NCBI RefSeq assembly: GCF_900324475.1
Contig: NZ_LT992502.1
Coordinates: 3,348,001-3,412,000 of the forward strand
Direction: 5' to 3'
Source of the DNA: Enterobacter bugandensis
GTDB lineage: Bacteria > Pseudomonadota > Gammaproteobacteria > Enterobacterales > Enterobacteriaceae
DNA: 64,000 nucleotides
Shown here: in pieces, positions 35,089 through 44,814 of the stretch
Layout of the letters: each line of letters starts with the position of its first letter
Position numbering within the stretch: the first letter of the stretch is position 1
The notes under the pieces: generated by a model
What the model saw: only the letters and a program-made list of their open reading frames with translations
The model's database searches: none
Told to the model about the DNA's origin: nothing
Position numbers and translations under genes: made by a program

Positions 35089-36425
35089 GTTCTCAGTACC
35101 GCAAAGAGTTCAAGTTCAGGCTCACCAAGCATGCCCGGGACGTAAAACATGCATGTCCCGCTCTGGAGCATTTCGGCTGCCAAAGGATGCGAGAGGTCGA
35201 GACTGAAATACTGATTTTCCAGGCGCAGCGGAATGGCGGCTGGCACATGACGCAGCGGCATCAGCGGTACACCCACGCGGGATGAGTTGACGATCCCACG
35301 CACATGGTCAGGACTGCCGACCTTACACTGGCGCGGGAACTGTTCCTGCAACTGCGCCACCGGTATCGGCGACCGTACAGAAAGATAGTAATCCGCTCCT
35401 TCGCGCAGACGCGGGTCATGCAGGCGAGCCTGCCAGAAGTGCAGTCGTGGGTCATAGTCGAGCGTCAGAGCCACCACGCGGGACGGCAGACTGGCTTCAA
35501 GCAGATCGCTAAGTAAATCAAACAACGGCGGAAATACCGCGTTGAGTTGCTCATGATGCCAGACCGGAATAGCGTTCACCTGGTGCTCCAGAGAAAATGT
35601 CAGCAAGCTCCCCGCCAGGCGAGAAAGCTCCGGATACAGACGTTCCGGCGGGCTTTGCAGATTACGCTGGAACTGATCCAGTACGGGCTCAGCGCTATTC
35701 AGGGCGTTGAGCAGCCAGAACAGAGAGACATCAGCCACGGCAAAGTCAGCCATACGCTCATTGCTTTCGCGCCGCATTGCCATCAAACGACAGAGACGAG
35801 CCCGCAGTTGGGTCATCAACTGTTCCAGTTGCGTCACCAGCCAGCGGCTGCCTTGAATGGTCAACAGCGGAGGAAGAAACGTCTCATCTAATTGCCATGC
35901 ACCCTGCGAATCTTGCTCCAGCCGGGCGACTGGACAAGTCAGGTAATCGCTGTTGTTCTGATGCGCAAAACGCAGGGTCAGTTCCGGCTGCATTACCGCA
36001 ATCTGACGGGTGTCTTCTCCATACGCATTGCGTACATCTCGCCAGCGCTGACGATATCGCACCGGGCGCTCGGCCACTTCATCGGGTTTAAGGCAGTTAC
36101 CGCCATTCGCCCGCAGTAGCGGAAGCGCCAGCATCACCGTCACCTCCTGCGATTCACTTTCAAGCGACAACACAGGCGGCAGAGAATCTGCATTGTCTGT
36201 ATCAATCAGCGTTCCGTCCTGAAAACGGACATGCAGATGACGGGCCTGGAGACGTCCAAGCTTGAGAGATTCCGGTTCGAAAGTGGCGTCAATGACCCCC
36301 CAGGGTGAGATGAGTCCCAGCCGGGCAATACATTCGGCAGACCAGGCCGCATACGCGACCTGTTGCTGAAAATGCTGGGGAGAGACCATAATGCCCCTAC
36401 CCCATAACGGTTGTTCCGTTTTCAT
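35085..36425 (-). CDS. tssK: TssK, T6SS baseplate-to-membrane adaptor
   Basis: 446 residues of the TssK/VasE/ImpJ family. Starts with the conserved PLWGRGIMVSPQHFQQQVAY and has the later segment SNERMADFAVADVSLFWLLNALN and C-terminal YYLSVRSPIPVAQLQEQFPRQ...VPLMPL. TssK trimers link the baseplate wedges to TssL and TssM. Gene order tssB-tssC-tssK-tssL is the common one. 17 bp separate it from tssC. Confidence 0.95.
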   Translation of the reverse strand: MKTEQPLWGRGIMVSPQHFQQQVAYAAWSAECIARLGLISPWGVIDATFEPESLKLGRLQARHLHVRFQDGTLIDTDNADSLPPVLSLESESQEVTVMLALPLLRANGGNCLKPDEVAERPVRYRQRWRDVRNAYGEDTRQIAVMQPELTLRFAHQNNSDYLTCPVARLEQDSQGAWQLDETFLPPLLTIQGSRWLVTQLEQLMTQLRARLCRLMAMRRESNERMADFAVADVSLFWLLNALNSAEPVLDQFQRNLQSPPERLYPELSRLAGSLLTFSLEHQVNAIPVWHHEQLNAVFPPLFDLLSDLLEASLPSRVVALTLDYDPRLHFWQARLHDPRLREGADYYLSVRSPIPVAQLQEQFPRQCKVGSPDHVRGIVNSSRVGVPLMPLRHVPAAIPLRLENQYFSLDLSHPLAAEMLQSGTCMFYVPGMLGEPELELFAVLRT

Positions 36426-36442
36426 CGGCTTCCTGCCTGTTT

Positions 36443-37981
36443 TTACGCTTTTGCTTTCGGCATCTGGGAAACCAGCGACAGGTTGACGTCCATACCTTCC
36501 ACCTGGAAGTGCGGAATCGCATACAATTTCACGCGGAAGAAGCCCGGGTTATCCTCAATATCTTCCACCACCACTTTCGCATCACGCAGTGGATGAGACG
36601 CCTGCAGTTCATCGCCCGGATCGGTCATTTCGGTCACCAGACTGCGGACCCAGGTGTTCAGCTCCAGCTCCAGAAGTCGGCGATCCTTAGTGGTGCCAAT
36701 GTTTTCGCGCTGAATCAGCTTCAGGTAGTGGGCGATACGCGACAGCAGGAAGATGTACGGAAGACGCGCATTGATGCGGCTGTTCGCCGTTGCATCTGCG
36801 GTGTCATACAGCGCCGGTTTCTGTGTGGAGTTAGCCGAGAAGAAGCAGGCGTAGTCGCGGTTTTTGTAATAGGACAAAGGAATGAAGCCCAGATTCGCGA
36901 ATTCGAATTCACGGGTTTCAGGAATCATCACTTCGCTCGGGATTTTTACCTGATTGCCAGTACCGAGATCGTACAGATGGATAGGCAGGTCCTGAACCGC
37001 ACCACCAGCCTGTGGCCCACGGATCTGTACACACCAGCCATTATTGATAAAGCTGCGCACCATGTTGGACGCAAAAGCAAACGATGCGTTGGTCCATAGG
37101 TATTTGTCGTGATCCGGACCTTTGACCTCTTCGACATAATTGAAGCTGCGAACCGGAACGGTATCCGGGCCATACGGCAAACGTCCCAGTACGCGGGGCA
37201 TCACCAGACCGATGTAGCGCGCGTCGTCGGTATCACGGAACGATTTCCACTTGATGTACTCGGCGCGGTCGAAATAGTTACCAATATCTTTAATCGCCGC
37301 AACGTCTTCCATTGACTCCTTGAGGAAGAATTTCGGGCCTGCCGAGCCAATAAACGGCATATGTGCCGCAGCAGAGACTTTAGAGATATTGCGCAGCAGA
37401 GCGACATCCTGCGCTGAAGCGTCGAACTCGTAAGCGGAAATCAGCGCCGCAATCGGCTCGCCGCCCGGGGTATCATATTCGTCGATGTAGGTGTGTTTAT
37501 ACAGACCACTCTGGATCACCTCCGGACAGTCTTCAAAGTCCTGGCGCAGGTCTTCTTTAGACATACTCAGAAGCTCAATTTTCACGTTCTGGCGAAAATC
37601 GGTTTTATCCACCAGCGACTTCACCCCACGCCACAGGCTCTCAACCGCCTGAAATTCATCATGGTGCATTACAGCGTCCAACTGGCGGCTGATCTGAAAA
37701 TCAAGCTCAGCGATATGGTGATCAATCAGGCTTTTATCCAGTTTTTCGACTTTCGAGCCTGCTTTGGTCAGACACTCCAGAAAGACCTGCATACCTGCAG
37801 TCAGACGTTCATCGGCGGTGGCATCCGACATCGCCTGCGCATCTTGCCAGATATCCAGCGCGCTCAGCTCAGAGACCGGGCTCAGATTGATTTTCTCAAA
37901 CAGGGAAGCGTAAACCCCACCCGCTGCTGGGCGCTCCAGCACCACGCTTTCACCGCCAGTAATATTATTTTGTACAGACAT
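36443..37981 (-). CDS. tssC: TssC (VipB), T6SS contractile sheath large subunit
   Basis: 512 residues from MSVQNNITGGESV; AAGGA lies 6 bp before this ATG, whereas it touches the alternative ATG two codons upstream. Family motifs include FQAVESLWRGVKSLVDKTDF, DEYDTPGGEPIAALISAYEF and the C-terminal RDAKVVVEDIEDNPGFFRV...HFQVEGMDVNLSLVSQMP. With TssB it forms the contractile sheath. The N-terminal helix is the ClpV recognition site in this family. It is preceded by tssB with a 38-bp gap. Confidence 0.97.
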   Translation of the reverse strand: MSVQNNITGGESVVLERPAAGGVYASLFEKINLSPVSELSALDIWQDAQAMSDATADERLTAGMQVFLECLTKAGSKVEKLDKSLIDHHIAELDFQISRQLDAVMHHDEFQAVESLWRGVKSLVDKTDFRQNVKIELLSMSKEDLRQDFEDCPEVIQSGLYKHTYIDEYDTPGGEPIAALISAYEFDASAQDVALLRNISKVSAAAHMPFIGSAGPKFFLKESMEDVAAIKDIGNYFDRAEYIKWKSFRDTDDARYIGLVMPRVLGRLPYGPDTVPVRSFNYVEEVKGPDHDKYLWTNASFAFASNMVRSFINNGWCVQIRGPQAGGAVQDLPIHLYDLGTGNQVKIPSEVMIPETREFEFANLGFIPLSYYKNRDYACFFSANSTQKPALYDTADATANSRINARLPYIFLLSRIAHYLKLIQRENIGTTKDRRLLELELNTWVRSLVTEMTDPGDELQASHPLRDAKVVVEDIEDNPGFFRVKLYAIPHFQVEGMDVNLSLVSQMPKAKA

Positions 37982-38019
37982 GAGCATTCCTTGATTAATC
38001 CGTTAAAACAGCCTGATGG

Positions 38020-38517
38020 TTACGATTTTTTTGACGCCAGTGCGGATAATTCATTTCGCAACTCAGCGCTAAGCGACTGGTCAAGAACGATTTTTTCCAG
38101 CTCTTTTCGGAAAGTCTGGTTGTCCAAAAGGTTGGCTTTCAAATCACGGAGCAAGTTGCGCATCGCCAGCATCGCCTTCAGTTGCGGTATCTGAGCTGCC
38201 ACCTGCTCTGGCGTGAAATCTTTCATGCTCTGGAAAGTCAGCTGAATGTTGTCCTCACCGCCATCATCAGCCAGCGTATTTTTAACGGTCAGATTAACTT
38301 TTGGGGAATATTCGGAAAGAACGCTATCAAAATTGTTCTTCGTGATATTAACCTTTTCGCGCTCAAATATTGGCGCTGTGTCCTGCCCATTACTAAAATC
38401 ACCCGCAACAAGCAATTTCAATGGTAATTCCATTTTCTTGCTTGCTCCGCCAGTATGCAGGTCAAGCTTTAGGTTAATACGTGCCTTAGGCACTTCATTC
38501 TGAAAACTGTCAGCCAT
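38020..38517 (-). CDS. tssB: TssB (VipA), T6SS contractile sheath small subunit
   Basis: 165 residues from MADSFQNEVPKARINLKLDL; AGGGAAG precedes this ATG and the extension to 38604 is not family-like. Family segments are KKMELPLKLLVAGDFSNG, VNITKNNFDSVLSEYSPK and SMKDFTPEQVAAQIPQL. The C-terminal helix region mediates pairing with TssC. It is the first gene of the whole minus-strand T6SS locus, so the main promoter should lie at about 38520-38700. Confidence 0.96.
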   Translation of the reverse strand: MADSFQNEVPKARINLKLDLHTGGASKKMELPLKLLVAGDFSNGQDTAPIFEREKVNITKNNFDSVLSEYSPKVNLTVKNTLADDGGEDNIQLTFQSMKDFTPEQVAAQIPQLKAMLAMRNLLRDLKANLLDNQTFRKELEKIVLDQSLSAELRNELSALASKKS

Positions 38518-38574
38518 CTCATCTTCCCTCTTTGGTTTTGCTATGCCAACTTCACGGTATCGCGTTGATGCGCA

Positions 38575-38604
38575 ATCATAGAATAATGATCGACACAAAA
38601 TCAA
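38575..38604 (-). promoter_or_regulatory. Candidate sigma-70 promoter of the T6SS locus
   Basis: On the minus strand TTGATT (38599-38604) and TATGAT (38575-38580) are separated by 18 bp, upstream of tssB. Called by eye; no sigma-54 box was found near it. Confidence 0.35.
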
Positions 38605-38984
38605 ATACGCAGATCATTAACCCGCAATGAGAAATTTCTTAAGAATTTTCTGCTAAACTATTATTGTGTAATGCCCTACCAAGGCAGAAAAAGAAACTAC
38701 TCTTTTCGCGCAAACCAAATATTTATATCGTTAAAAGGATCGCAACCAGTGAGATACTAATAAAAACAACTTATTTTGATTTGCATCACGACACTTTGTC
38801 AAAAAAGCATGAATTAACTGAAAGAAGCTATTGAGGAACGTAAAAAAAGAAGAAACGAAAAAGTATGAAAAGTGAATATTTTATTGATGGCATGAATAAT
38901 ATATAAGATTTTTCCTTATGAAAATTCTTATTTATTATATGTAGTAAAAAATTCATTTCCGGATACTTAACGAGTCGTCAATCA

Positions 38985-39182
38985 TTAATACCGTGCTTGC
39001 TCGTGAATTGACTTTATCCTTGCACAGAGGCTTCTGGTCGCCGCGCAAGAAGGAGGGATGCTCTCAATGCGGCTGTTTATAAAATCTGTAAAATCAAACA
39101 CCTCCTGGATCGTCGCTTTTTTAATCAAAAACGAGTAATAGCACATATCGTATAACGGTGTTACATTATACCGCCCACCCAA
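38985..39182 (-). pseudogene. Possible relic of a hipA-like toxin gene
   Basis: A 65-codon frame starts MGGRYNVTPLYDM, which resembles the GGRF-LTPFYDI segment of HipA kinases. It then continues FLIKKATIQEVFDFTDFINS without further clear similarity. No hipB-like gene or rest of hipA is present. Either a decayed fragment or chance similarity. Confidence 0.3.
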
Positions 39183-39312
39183 CGTCAGCTATGGCCAGGT
39201 AACGCCGTAAAGATCGGTAAAGCCTGCAACCATGACCTTGTACTACGGTCTAATAGGCACGTGGTATCGCACTAAGCGTTACTTTCACCGGCTCTACATA
39301 GGTTTCTCTATT

Positions 39313-40230
39313 TTGTCTCAATCCAAATTTCAACGCGCGTTTTTACACCCGCGTTACTGGTTTACATGGTTTGGTCTTGGCGTTCTCTGGCTGCTGGTAC
39401 AGCTCCCCTACCCTGTGCTGCGTATGCTGGGGTCGAAACTGGGCAGCGCATCCCGCTATTTCCTGAAGCGTCGCGAATCTATCGCGCGTAAAAACATCGA
39501 GCTTTGCTTTCCTCAGTACAATGCTGAAGAGCGCGAAAAACTGATCTCTGAAAACTTTAAATCCATCGGCATGGCGCTGCTTGAAACCGGCATGGCCTGG
39601 TTCTGGCCGGATGAACGCGTCCGCAAATGGTTTGATGTAGAAGGACTGGACAACCTTAAACGCGCTCAGCTGCAAAAACGCGGCGTGATGGTTGTTGGCG
39701 TGCACTTTATGTCCCTGGAGCTTGGCGGGCGCGTGATGGGCCTTTGTCAGCCAATGATGGCAACCTACAGACCGCACAACAGTGCACTGATGGAGTGGGT
39801 TCAGACGCGAGGCCGCATGCGCTCCAATAAAGCGATGATCAGCCGTAACAACCTGCGCGGTATGGTTGGCGCCCTGAAGAAAGGTGAGGCCGTCTGGTTC
39901 GCTCCTGACCAGGATTACGGACGCAAAGGCAGCAGCTTTGCCCCCTTCTTTGCCGTGAAGGATGTAGCGACGACCAACGGGACTTTCGTCATTTCGCGTT
40001 TGTCAGGTGCCTCCATGCTGACCGTGACGATGGTGAGAAAAGCGGATAAGTCAGGCTACCGTCTGCACATCTCTCCGGAAATGGCTAACTATCCGGAAAA
40101 CGAGTGTGAAGCGGCAGCGTTTATCAATAAGGTCATCGAAACTGAAATCATGCGCGCACCGGAGCAATACCTCTGGATGCATCGCCGTTTCAAAACGCGT
40201 CCTCTTGGCGAAGCCTCCCTCTATATTTAA
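39313..40230 (+). CDS. lpxP: LpxP, Kdo2-lipid IVA palmitoleoyltransferase (LpxL/LpxP family)
   Basis: 305 residues from a TTG start at 39313 (coding SQSKFQRAFLHPRYW), which matches the N-terminus and length of the family. The frame is open to an ATG at 39232 that adds 27 unrelated residues, so the start is uncertain. One TM segment lies near the N-terminus (WFGLGVLWLLVQLPYPVL). The catalytic HX4(D/E) motif is HFMSLE. The position next to ypdK and alaC and the sequence favour LpxP, the cold-induced palmitoleoyl enzyme, over LpxL. It is inner-membrane bound and acts in lipid A synthesis. Confidence 0.92.
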   Translation: MSQSKFQRAFLHPRYWFTWFGLGVLWLLVQLPYPVLRMLGSKLGSASRYFLKRRESIARKNIELCFPQYNAEEREKLISENFKSIGMALLETGMAWFWPDERVRKWFDVEGLDNLKRAQLQKRGVMVVGVHFMSLELGGRVMGLCQPMMATYRPHNSALMEWVQTRGRMRSNKAMISRNNLRGMVGALKKGEAVWFAPDQDYGRKGSSFAPFFAVKDVATTNGTFVISRLSGASMLTVTMVRKADKSGYRLHISPEMANYPENECEAAAFINKVIETEIMRAPEQYLWMHRRFKTRPLGEASLYI

Positions 40231-40588
40231 GCCCTGCATGAAGGTTAGTTTCGCTAAGAAACTAGCCTTTTCAATCACCTGTCATCTCACTGCAAAACCG
40301 TCTTTGATGGCGTCGCCCAAAGTGAATTTATTGCGCTGTGAAATCAAACTGTCGCCGTTCCACGACACTCGTAAGTGGCGGAAATTATTTAAAAAAATCC
40401 CTCTTGTCACCCCTCATTTTTAAGCGTACATTAGCGCCGTCTGGCACCAGGAAAGCACAGAATTCTGAGCGGGAGTCATCGGCGTAACGGGAAAATTCTC
40501 ATTTCTGTTTAGCCGGGATTTCAGTTCTCTATAATCAGTTGGACTCTGTTTTTAAATGCGTACCACAAGATACGCGGAGCGATGAAAC
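40231..40588. other. Intergenic region lpxP/ypdK
   Basis: 358 bp with no gene that I can support. A good -10 box TATAAT (40530-40535) lies about 54 bp before the ypdK start and is the likely ypdK promoter; its -35 is poor. Confidence 0.4.
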
Positions 40589-40660
40589 GTGAAATATTTC
40601 TTTATGGGCATTTCGGTGATCGTTTTAGTCTGGGCCGGAACCTTTGCCCTGATGATCTAG
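40589..40660 (+). CDS. ypdK: YpdK, 23-residue membrane protein
   Basis: GTG start, product (M)KYFFMGISVIVLVWAGTFALMI. This matches E. coli YpdK in length, position between lpxP and alaC, and almost all residues I recall. It is a single TM segment; function unknown. A GGAG lies 9 bp before the start and a terminator follows at 16 bp. Confidence 0.88.
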   Translation: MKYFFMGISVIVLVWAGTFALMI

Positions 40661-40675
40661 TGAGAACATGCGGTC

Positions 40676-40710
40676 AAAAAAACAGGAGCCATTTGGCTCC
40701 TGTTTTTTTT
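40676..40710. terminator. Bidirectional terminator ypdK/alaC
   Basis: Stem CAGGAGCC/GGCTCCTG with loop ATTT, an A-run on the left and eight T on the right. It serves the convergent ypdK and alaC. Confidence 0.88.
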
Positions 40711-40711
40711 G

Positions 40712-41950
40712 TCATGAGGACACGGGGTTTTCAGCAACGCTCTTTGCTGAGAGCAGGCCATCGGTCCGGAACATACTCTTGATGCCCCTCACCGCCTGAC
40801 GAATACGGTCGCTGTTTTCGATTAAAGCAAAGCGCACGTGGGTGTCGCCATAATCACCAAAGCCGATGCCCGGGGACACACACACCTTCGCGTCCTGCAG
40901 CAGCTTTTTAGCAAACTCCAGCGAACCCATCGCTGCGTACGGTTCCGGAATTTTCGCCCAGACGTACATGGACGCTTTCGGCATCTCCACCATCCAGCCA
41001 GCCTCATGTAACCCTTTTACGAGTACGTCGCGGCGACGTTTATACTGAGCAGCAATGTCGTGAACGCACTGCTGATCGCCCTCCAGAGCGGCAATAGCGG
41101 CAACCTGCAGCGGCGTGAAGGTACCGTAATCGTGGTAACTCTTGATGCGCGCCAGTGCACTTACCAGCGTTTTGTTACCCACCATAAAGCCAATACGCCA
41201 GCCCGCCATGTTGTAGCTTTTCGACAGGGTAAAGAACTCCACCGCCACGTCACGTGCGCCCGGAACCTGCATTATCGACGGGGCTTTCCAGCCGTCATAG
41301 ACGATATCGGCGTAGGCTAAATCATGAACCACCAGCACGTCATAACGCTTGGCCAGAGCGACAACTTTCTCGAAGAAATCAAGCTCCACGCACTGCGCCG
41401 TTGGGTTCGACGGGAAACCGAGGATCATCATCTTGGGTTTCGGGTAGCTTTCGCGAATGGCACGTTCCAGTTCATTAAAGAAATCGACACCTTCCACTAG
41501 CGGAACAGAGCGCACCTGCGCCCCGGCAATCACCGCGCCGTAGATATGGATTGGGTAACTAGGATTGGGTACCAGCACCGTATCACCGTGATCCAGCGTG
41601 GCCAGCATGAGATGTGCCAACCCTTCTTTCGAGCCGATGGTGACAATCGCCTCACTTTCAGGATCGATATCAACCTGATAACGATCCTGATACCAGCGCG
41701 AGATCGCGCGACGTAACCTGGGAATACCGCGCGAGGTTGAGTAGCCGTGCGTATCCGGGCGCTGGGCAACCGTGCAGAGCTTTTCAACGATATGCGGTGG
41801 CGTTGGGCCGTCAGGGTTACCCATGCTGAAATCGATAATATCTTCGCCGCGCCGACGCGCAGCCATCTTCAGTTCAGCAGTGATATTGAAAACATAAGGG
41901 GGGAGACGATCGATACGTGTAAAACGGCGTTCAGGACTGAATTCAGCCAT
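40712..41950 (-). CDS. alaC: AlaC, glutamate-pyruvate (alanine) aminotransferase
   Basis: 412 residues, fold-type I PLP aminotransferase. Key parts: [19 protein letters not shown], the [15 protein letters not shown] substrate loop, [34 protein letters not shown] and the PLP lysine K244 in [15 protein letters not shown]. It forms alanine from pyruvate and glutamate. It is about 97% like E. coli YfdZ/AlaC by eye. It is monocistronic, divergent from ypdA. Confidence 0.96.
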   Translation of the reverse strand: MAEFSPERRFTRIDRLPPYVFNITAELKMAARRRGEDIIDFSMGNPDGPTPPHIVEKLCTVAQRPDTHGYSTSRGIPRLRRAISRWYQDRYQVDIDPESEAIVTIGSKEGLAHLMLATLDHGDTVLVPNPSYPIHIYGAVIAGAQVRSVPLVEGVDFFNELERAIRESYPKPKMMILGFPSNPTAQCVELDFFEKVVALAKRYDVLVVHDLAYADIVYDGWKAPSIMQVPGARDVAVEFFTLSKSYNMAGWRIGFMVGNKTLVSALARIKSYHDYGTFTPLQVAAIAALEGDQQCVHDIAAQYKRRRDVLVKGLHEAGWMVEMPKASMYVWAKIPEPYAAMGSLEFAKKLLQDAKVCVSPGIGFGDYGDTHVRFALIENSDRIRQAVRGIKSMFRTDGLLSAKSVAENPVSS

Positions 41951-42336
41951 AGATTCCTCAGATTAACGTTAGCGCCCGGACCGTCCGAGCGACGCTGCCA
42001 CCGATGTGGCGTGCTTAGAAAATAACCTGAAAAAAATCACCCTGTCGAGAGGGAAATGAAAAAAAAGCGCCCCCGTGAAAACCGGAACACTGCAATGCCT
42101 GAAAATGGAAACAGGGTTCTGATATTGGCTTTCCGTTAGCCGTTATTTAACACAATGATATCAAAACAGTTACCTGGTGATTTGGCGCTGAGAAAAAATC
42201 GGGCAGCATCAATCCTCACCTGACAATCCCCTTTGTAAAATATGGTTTTTCCTCATTTGATAAACCCGACGGATAGCTGGTCAATACGCCCCAGGTTTTT
42301 TATCATGGTTCTTTCCCGTTTGCCCAGGTCTGCTCC
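41951..42336. other. Intergenic region alaC/ypdA
   Basis: 386 bp between divergent genes; holds both promoters. I see no clear operator, attenuator or small gene. Confidence 0.4.
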
Positions 42337-44043
42337 GTGCACGAGATATTCACTATGCTGCTGGCGGTTTTTGACCGTGCGGCATTAATGCTGATTTGCC
42401 TGTTCTTCCTGATTCGCATTCGCCTGTTTCGCGAGCTTTTGCATAAATCCGCACACTCGCCGAAAGAGCTGCTGGCCGTTACCGCCATCTTTTCTCTGTT
42501 CGCACTGTTTAGCACCTGGTCCGGGGTGCCGGTAGAGGGTTCGCTGGTTAACGTGCGCATTATCGCCGTCATGTCCGGCGGAATTTTGTTTGGCCCGTGG
42601 GTGGGTGTCATCACCGGCGTGATTGCCGGGACCCATCGCTACCTGATTGATATCGGTGGCGTAACGGCAGTGCCATGCTTTATCACCAGCATTATCGCCG
42701 GGGTGCTTTCCGGCTGGATCGGCCGTAAGATCCCAAAAAAACAGCGCTGGCGCGCCGGGATTGCTGCGGGCATGGTGTGCGAAACGCTGACCATGGTCCT
42801 TGTCGTCGTCTGGGCCCCCACCACCGCGCTGGGGCTGGATATCGTCTCGAAAATCGGTATTCCTATGATCCTGGGCAGCGTCTGCATCGGTTTTATCGTG
42901 CTGCTGGTACAGAGCGTTGAAGGGGAAAAAGAGGCCAGCGCCGCCCGTCAGGCCAAGCTGGCGCTGGATATTGCCAACAAAACGCTGCCGCTCTTTCGCC
43001 ACGTTAACGCGGAGTCGCTGCGCCAGGTCTGCGAGATCATCCGCCACGACATTCACGCTGACGCCGTCGCCATCACCAATATCGACCACGTGCTGGCCTA
43101 CGTAGGCGTTGGAGAACACAACTATCGCGACAGTGATGACACCATTAGTCCGACCACCAGACAGGCGATTAACTACGGAAAAATCATCATTAAAAACAAT
43201 GATGAAGCTCACCGAACGCCGGAAATTCACTCGATGCTGGTGATCCCGCTATGGGAAAAAGGCGTTGTGACGGGCACGCTGAAAATTTATTACTGCCACG
43301 CGCATCAGATCACCTCCACGCTGCAGGAGATGGCCATTGGCCTGTCGCAGATTATCTCTACTCAGCTTGAGGTCTCCCGGGCAGAACAGCTGCGTGAGAT
43401 GGCAAATAAGGCAGAGCTGCGCGCGCTGCAGAGCAAAATTAATCCCCATTTCCTGTTTAACGCGCTCAACGCTATCTCCTCTTCCATTCGTTTGAATCCG
43501 GACACCGCGCGCCAGCTGATTTTTAACCTGTCGCGCTATCTGCGCTACAACATCGAACTGAAAGATGACGAGCAGATAGACATTAAAAAAGAGCTTTATC
43601 AGATCAAAGACTATATCGCGATTGAGCAGGCGCGCTTTGGCGACAAGCTCACGGTGATTTACGATATTGATGAAGAGGTCAATTGCGTGATCCCGAGCCT
43701 GCTGATCCAGCCGCTGGTTGAAAACGCGATTGTTCACGGTATTCAGCCCTGTAAAGGCAAAGGGGTGGTCACCATCAGCATCACCGAAAGCGGCAACCGG
43801 GTGCGAATTGCGGTGCGCGATACCGGCCACGGGATTGACCCAAAAGTCATTGAGCGCGTGGAGTCTAACGAGATGCCCGGGAATAAAATCGGGCTGCTGA
43901 ACGTGCACCACAGAGTCAAGCTTCTCTACGGCGACGGGCTGCATATTCATCGTCTTGAACCAGGCACTGAAATCGCTTTTTACGTCCCGAATGAGCGCTC
44001 CCCTGTTCATGCGGCGACATCTTTATTACCTCAGGGTGAGTAA
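42337..44043 (+). CDS. ypdA: YpdA (PyrS), LytS-type sensor histidine kinase
   Basis: 568 residues from a GTG start ([19 protein letters not shown]), which matches E. coli YpdA. The N-terminal LytS-like 5TM domain ([21 protein letters not shown]) is followed by a GAF domain (residues about 220-345), the LytS-type phosphoacceptor His371 in [16 protein letters not shown], and HATPase_c ([19 protein letters not shown]). In E. coli the pair senses pyruvate and drives yhjX. Two bases separate it from ypdB, so they are one operon. Confidence 0.95.
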   Translation: MHEIFTMLLAVFDRAALMLICLFFLIRIRLFRELLHKSAHSPKELLAVTAIFSLFALFSTWSGVPVEGSLVNVRIIAVMSGGILFGPWVGVITGVIAGTHRYLIDIGGVTAVPCFITSIIAGVLSGWIGRKIPKKQRWRAGIAAGMVCETLTMVLVVVWAPTTALGLDIVSKIGIPMILGSVCIGFIVLLVQSVEGEKEASAARQAKLALDIANKTLPLFRHVNAESLRQVCEIIRHDIHADAVAITNIDHVLAYVGVGEHNYRDSDDTISPTTRQAINYGKIIIKNNDEAHRTPEIHSMLVIPLWEKGVVTGTLKIYYCHAHQITSTLQEMAIGLSQIISTQLEVSRAEQLREMANKAELRALQSKINPHFLFNALNAISSSIRLNPDTARQLIFNLSRYLRYNIELKDDEQIDIKKELYQIKDYIAIEQARFGDKLTVIYDIDEEVNCVIPSLLIQPLVENAIVHGIQPCKGKGVVTISITESGNRVRIAVRDTGHGIDPKVIERVESNEMPGNKIGLLNVHHRVKLLYGDGLHIHRLEPGTEIAFYVPNERSPVHAATSLLPQGE

Positions 44044-44044
44044 T

Positions 44045-44776
44045 ATGAAAGTCATCATCGTTGAAGATGAATTCCTGGCTCAACAGGAACTAACCTGGCT
44101 TATCAAAACCCACAGCCAGATGGAGATTGTGGGTACGTTTGATGATGGTCTGGACGTGCTGAAGTTTCTGCAGCATAACCGGGTTGACGCGATTTTTCTG
44201 GATATCAATATTCCCTCGCTGGACGGCGTGCTGCTGGCGCAAAATATCAATCAGTTTGCCCATAAGCCGTTTATTGTGTTCGTTACCGCATGGAAAGAGC
44301 ATGCCGTAGAAGCCTTCGAGCTGGAGGCATTTGACTATATTCTGAAGCCTTACCAGGAGTCGCGAATTGTCAGCATGCTGCAAAAGCTGGAGGCCGCATG
44401 GCAGCAACAGAGCGCTCCGGCTACCGCCAGCCCGACGATACGGGAAAACGACACCATTAATCTGGTCAAAGATGAGCGCATCATCGTGACCCCGGTCAAC
44501 GATATCTACTACGCCGAAGCGCACGAAAAGATGACGTTTGTCTATACGCGGCGGGAATCGTATGTCATGGCGATGAACATTACCGAATTCTGCAGCAAGC
44601 TTCCGGCAGCCCACTTTTTCCGCTGCCACCGTTCGTTTTGCGTCAATTTAAACAAGATCCGCGAGATTGAACCGTGGTTTAACAACACCTATATTTTGCG
44701 CCTTAAGGATTTGGATTTTCAGGTGCCGGTGAGCCGCAGCAAAGTGAAAGAATTCCGCCAGCTGATGCACCTGTAA
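44045..44776 (+). CDS. ypdB: YpdB (PyrR), LytTR-type response regulator
   Basis: 243 residues. The receiver domain has the phosphorylated Asp53 in AIFLDINIPSLDG and the conserved Lys in LKPYQ. The C-terminal LytTR DNA-binding domain has YYAEAHEKMTFVY, FFRCHRSFCVNL and the end SRSKVKEFRQLMHL. The longer frame to 43955 overlaps ypdA and is rejected. In E. coli the third gene, ypdC, follows; here glk follows instead, so ypdC is absent. Confidence 0.95.
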   Translation: MKVIIVEDEFLAQQELTWLIKTHSQMEIVGTFDDGLDVLKFLQHNRVDAIFLDINIPSLDGVLLAQNINQFAHKPFIVFVTAWKEHAVEAFELEAFDYILKPYQESRIVSMLQKLEAAWQQQSAPATASPTIRENDTINLVKDERIIVTPVNDIYYAEAHEKMTFVYTRRESYVMAMNITEFCSKLPAAHFFRCHRSFCVNLNKIREIEPWFNNTYILRLKDLDFQVPVSRSKVKEFRQLMHL

Positions 44777-44784
44777 CGAAAGAG

Positions 44785-44804
44785 CCCTCTCCCGCGGGAG
44801 AGGG
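44785..44804. repeat. Perfect 20-bp palindrome
   Basis: CCCTCTCCCGCGGGAGAGGG lies 8 bp after the ypdB stop and 10 bp before the glk stop. It resembles the CCCTCTCC-type repetitive palindromes of enterics. It may end both convergent transcripts, but no T-run follows. Confidence 0.6.
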
Positions 44805-44814
44805 TAATGATACA

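Larger units (their letters stand above)
38518..39231. other. AT-rich right edge of the accessory block
   Basis: 714 bp between tssB and the lpxP region, visibly richer in A and T than the flanking genes. It holds the T6SS promoter region and a gene relic (38985-39182). No repeat of the tRNA-Arg 3' end was found here, so a tRNA-mediated insertion end is not demonstrated. Confidence 0.5.

Noticed and set aside
38518..38900. Sigma-54 promoter for the T6SS locus
   Set aside because: No TGGCAC-N5-TTGC type sequence found on the minus strand upstream of tssB.
6335..39312. A tRNA-bounded integrative island with attL/attR
   Set aside because: No integrase gene, and I found no second copy of the tRNA-Arg 3' end at the right edge by eye.
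42385..44010. Two long minus-strand frames opposite ypdA
   Set aside because: Antisense shadows of a well-conserved histidine kinase.
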